Shown here piece after piece: positions 62,726-64,000 of a DNA stretch of 64,000 nucleotides. A program made the translations under genes and the position numbers. The DNA is from Rosistilla oblonga. GTDB taxonomy: Bacteria; Planctomycetota; Planctomycetia; Pirellulales; Pirellulaceae. The stretch covers positions 372,001 through 436,000 of the forward strand of contig NZ_CP036292.1 of the NCBI RefSeq assembly GCF_007751715.1, read 5' to 3'. The first letter of the stretch is position 1. Every line of letters starts with the position of its first letter. The notes beneath the pieces were generated by a model. It did not search any database. It was given only the letters and a program-made list of their open reading frames with translations, and was not told the DNA's origin.

Positions 62726-64000
62726 ATGGGTATCTCAAAAACGTGTGATGGTGTCAGCCGACGCGATGTGCTGCGAGTGGGAGCGTTGGCTGCAGGTGGG
62801 TTCTCGCTGACGAACTATCTGAGTATCGCCGAGGCGGGCGAGGTTCAAGCGGGTGCCAAGGCGACATCGGCGATTTTCATCAACCTGCCCGGCGGTCCGT
62901 CGCACATGGACACCTTCGATCTGAAGCCCGCAGCCGATGACAAGGTTCGCGGTCCATTCCAACCGATCAAGACGAACGTGCCGGGGATCGAATTTTCCGA
63001 GCACCTGCCCAAGCTGGCCGGCTGTGCCGACAAGTTTGCGATTCTGCGTGGTGTCAATCACACGCTGGCCGCTCACGCGTTGGGGCAAGAATATGTGAAC
63101 ACCGGTTCGCGTCCGCTGCCTTCGTTGGAGTATCCCGGTTTCGGATCGGTCGTCTCGATGGAACGCCCCGGCGATCGCGAGATCCCTGGATTTGTGGCGG
63201 TCCCCAATATCAATCAACGTCCCGGTTTCTTGGGAGTTCAGTACGCGCCGCTGAATACCAACGCAACGCCTCGAGCCGGGCAGCCGTTTGCTGTCCGTGG
63301 CATCAAGCTGGCCAACGGGATGACGGTCGATCAGATGCGTCGTCGCCAAGATCTGTTGAGCAGCTTGGATCGGCGTATGGCGTCGATCGAAAAATCGAGC
63401 TCCTTGCTGCAGGGACTCGATCGCTTCAGCGAGCAAGCCTATTCGATGATCACGTCGACACGCACGCGGCAGGCTTTTGACATCAGCAAGGAATCGGAAA
63501 ACATCACCAAGATGTTCGACGATCAAACCTTCAGCCAAAGCTGTCTATTGGCGACGCGGTTGGTGGAGTCGGGAGTGCGGTTTGTGGGGCTAACGCTCGG
63601 CGGCTGGGATACGCATGTCGACAACTGGACCAAGTTGAAGACGGGGCTGTTGCCGCAATTTGATGCCGGGCTCAGCGGACTTCTGAATTCGTTGGCAGCC
63701 AAGGGGCTGTTGGAATCGACAGCGGTCTTTGTGACCGGCGAGTTCGGGCGGACTCCGAAGATCAACACCCGTTCGGCCGAAGGTGGCCGCGATCACTACC
63801 CACGCTGCATGTTCATGCTGATGGCGGGTGGCGGCGTCCGCGGCGGCCAGGTGATCGGCGAGAGCGACGACACCGCATCAGCTCCGCGACATGAAGCGAT
63901 CACCCCTGACGACGTCGCGGCCAGCTTCTATCACAATCTGGGGATCGATCCGACGAAGGAATATCACACCGAAACGGGCCGCCCGATCACGCTGGTCCGC
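62726..64000 (+). CDS. DUF1501 family protein (3' end beyond window)
   Basis: At least 425 residues, cut by the window end without a stop. The start is ATG 62726, with TTGGAGCGAT upstream. The N-terminus has a twin-arginine signal, SRRDVLRVGALAAGGFSL, so it is exported folded. FINLPGGPSHMDTFDLKP, LRGVNHTLAAHALGQEYVNT, LGGWDTHVDNW and VTGEFGRTPKINTRSAEGGR with DHYP are DUF1501 signatures resembling the alkaline-phosphatase/sulfatase fold, with metal-ligand-like Asp and His residues. Its function is unknown, but it almost always follows DUF1549/DUF1553 genes, as here after 74 bases. It should be the last product of the sigma-factor operon, as far as can be seen. Confidence 0.92.
   Translation, partial: MGISKTCDGVSRRDVLRVGALAAGGFSLTNYLSIAEAGEVQAGAKATSAIFINLPGGPSHMDTFDLKPAADDKVRGPFQPIKTNVPGIEFSEHLPKLAGCADKFAILRGVNHTLAAHALGQEYVNTGSRPLPSLEYPGFGSVVSMERPGDREIPGFVAVPNINQRPGFLGVQYAPLNTNATPRAGQPFAVRGIKLANGMTVDQMRRRQDLLSSLDRRMASIEKSSSLLQGLDRFSEQAYSMITSTRTRQAFDISKESENITKMFDDQTFSQSCLLATRLVESGVRFVGLTLGGWDTHVDNWTKLKTGLLPQFDAGLSGLLNSLAAKGLLESTAVFVTGEFGRTPKINTRSAEGGRDHYPRCMFMLMAGGGVRGGQVIGESDDTASAPRHEAITPDDVAASFYHNLGIDPTKEYHTETGRPITLVR

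Noticed and set aside
61206..62738. 510-residue minus-strand frame opposite the DUF1549/DUF1553 gene
   Set aside because: No motifs or ribosome site; overlaps a gene with clear domains.

Overview
The window reads as chromosome of a planctomycete, most likely of the Pirellulales (Rhodopirellula/Rosistilla/Roseimaritima-like). The signature families are all here: a DUF1559 pseudopilin-like protein followed by a small 'VTGKV' lipoprotein, a TIGR03067 lipoprotein, a DUF1080 protein, two SGNH hydrolases, a DUF1549/DUF1553 protein followed by a DUF1501 protein, a helix-turn-helix/receiver fusion regulator, and many palindromic intergenic repeats. Most genes look like ordinary housekeeping or lineage-specific chromosomal genes. 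No prophage, transposase-bearing insertion sequence, CRISPR array, rRNA or tRNA was seen.

Layout. 1-3.8 kb: XylR-like regulator, DUF1559 protein, small lipoprotein, orphan beta-sandwich protein. 3.8-11.5 kb: a large TPR protein, then a tight ExbB-ExbD-toroid operon that looks like a planctomycete energy-transducing envelope complex. 11.5-13.1 kb: a DUF559 (Vsr-like fold) gene between two copies of a ~447 bp composite repeat. 13.2-18.2 kb: SGNH hydrolase, K+/H+ antiporter, secreted beta-propeller protein flanked by a second pair of composite repeats. 18.78-19.43 kb: what appears to be a lone integron gene cassette (TIGR03067 lipoprotein plus attC-like site). 19.5-28.8 kb: eight co-directional minus-strand genes: glutamate decarboxylase, an APC permease and six membrane proteins (YrhK-like, DUF2254, His-rich peptide, MarC, AI-2E family, unknown), probably an acid/stress-resistance module. 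29-35.5 kb: trpD, nucleoside hydrolase, SGNH hydrolase, lpdA, rpsD. 36-40.4 kb: repeat-rich lipoprotein, DUF1080 protein, then DUF5989 plus a carbamoyltransferase fused to an SxtJ-like membrane domain. 40.5-44.6 kb: a soluble histidine kinase with an HTH-receiver regulator, and mnmG. 44.8-49 kb: secreted beta-sandwich protein, Rpn-type nuclease, holA. 49.3-53.2 kb: rpmF-fabD-fabG-acpP-fabF, the fatty-acid synthesis cluster. 53.4-57.8 kb: NhaC-type antiporter, a membrane-anchored glutamate-synthase-domain protein, a ROK kinase lacking the zinc motif. 58.0-64.0 kb: an ECF sigma factor, anti-sigma-like protein, coiled-coil protein, DUF1549/DUF1553 protein and a DUF1501 protein cut by the window end, arranged as one operon.

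The most interesting points are the isolated integron cassette with matching core sites, the carbamoyltransferase-SxtJ fusion next to DUF5989, the glutamate decarboxylase-centred membrane island, the TPR/ExbB/ExbD/toroid set, and the nested direct duplications of palindromic repeats around the DUF559 gene. All family assignments come from reading motifs by eye; no search was run.
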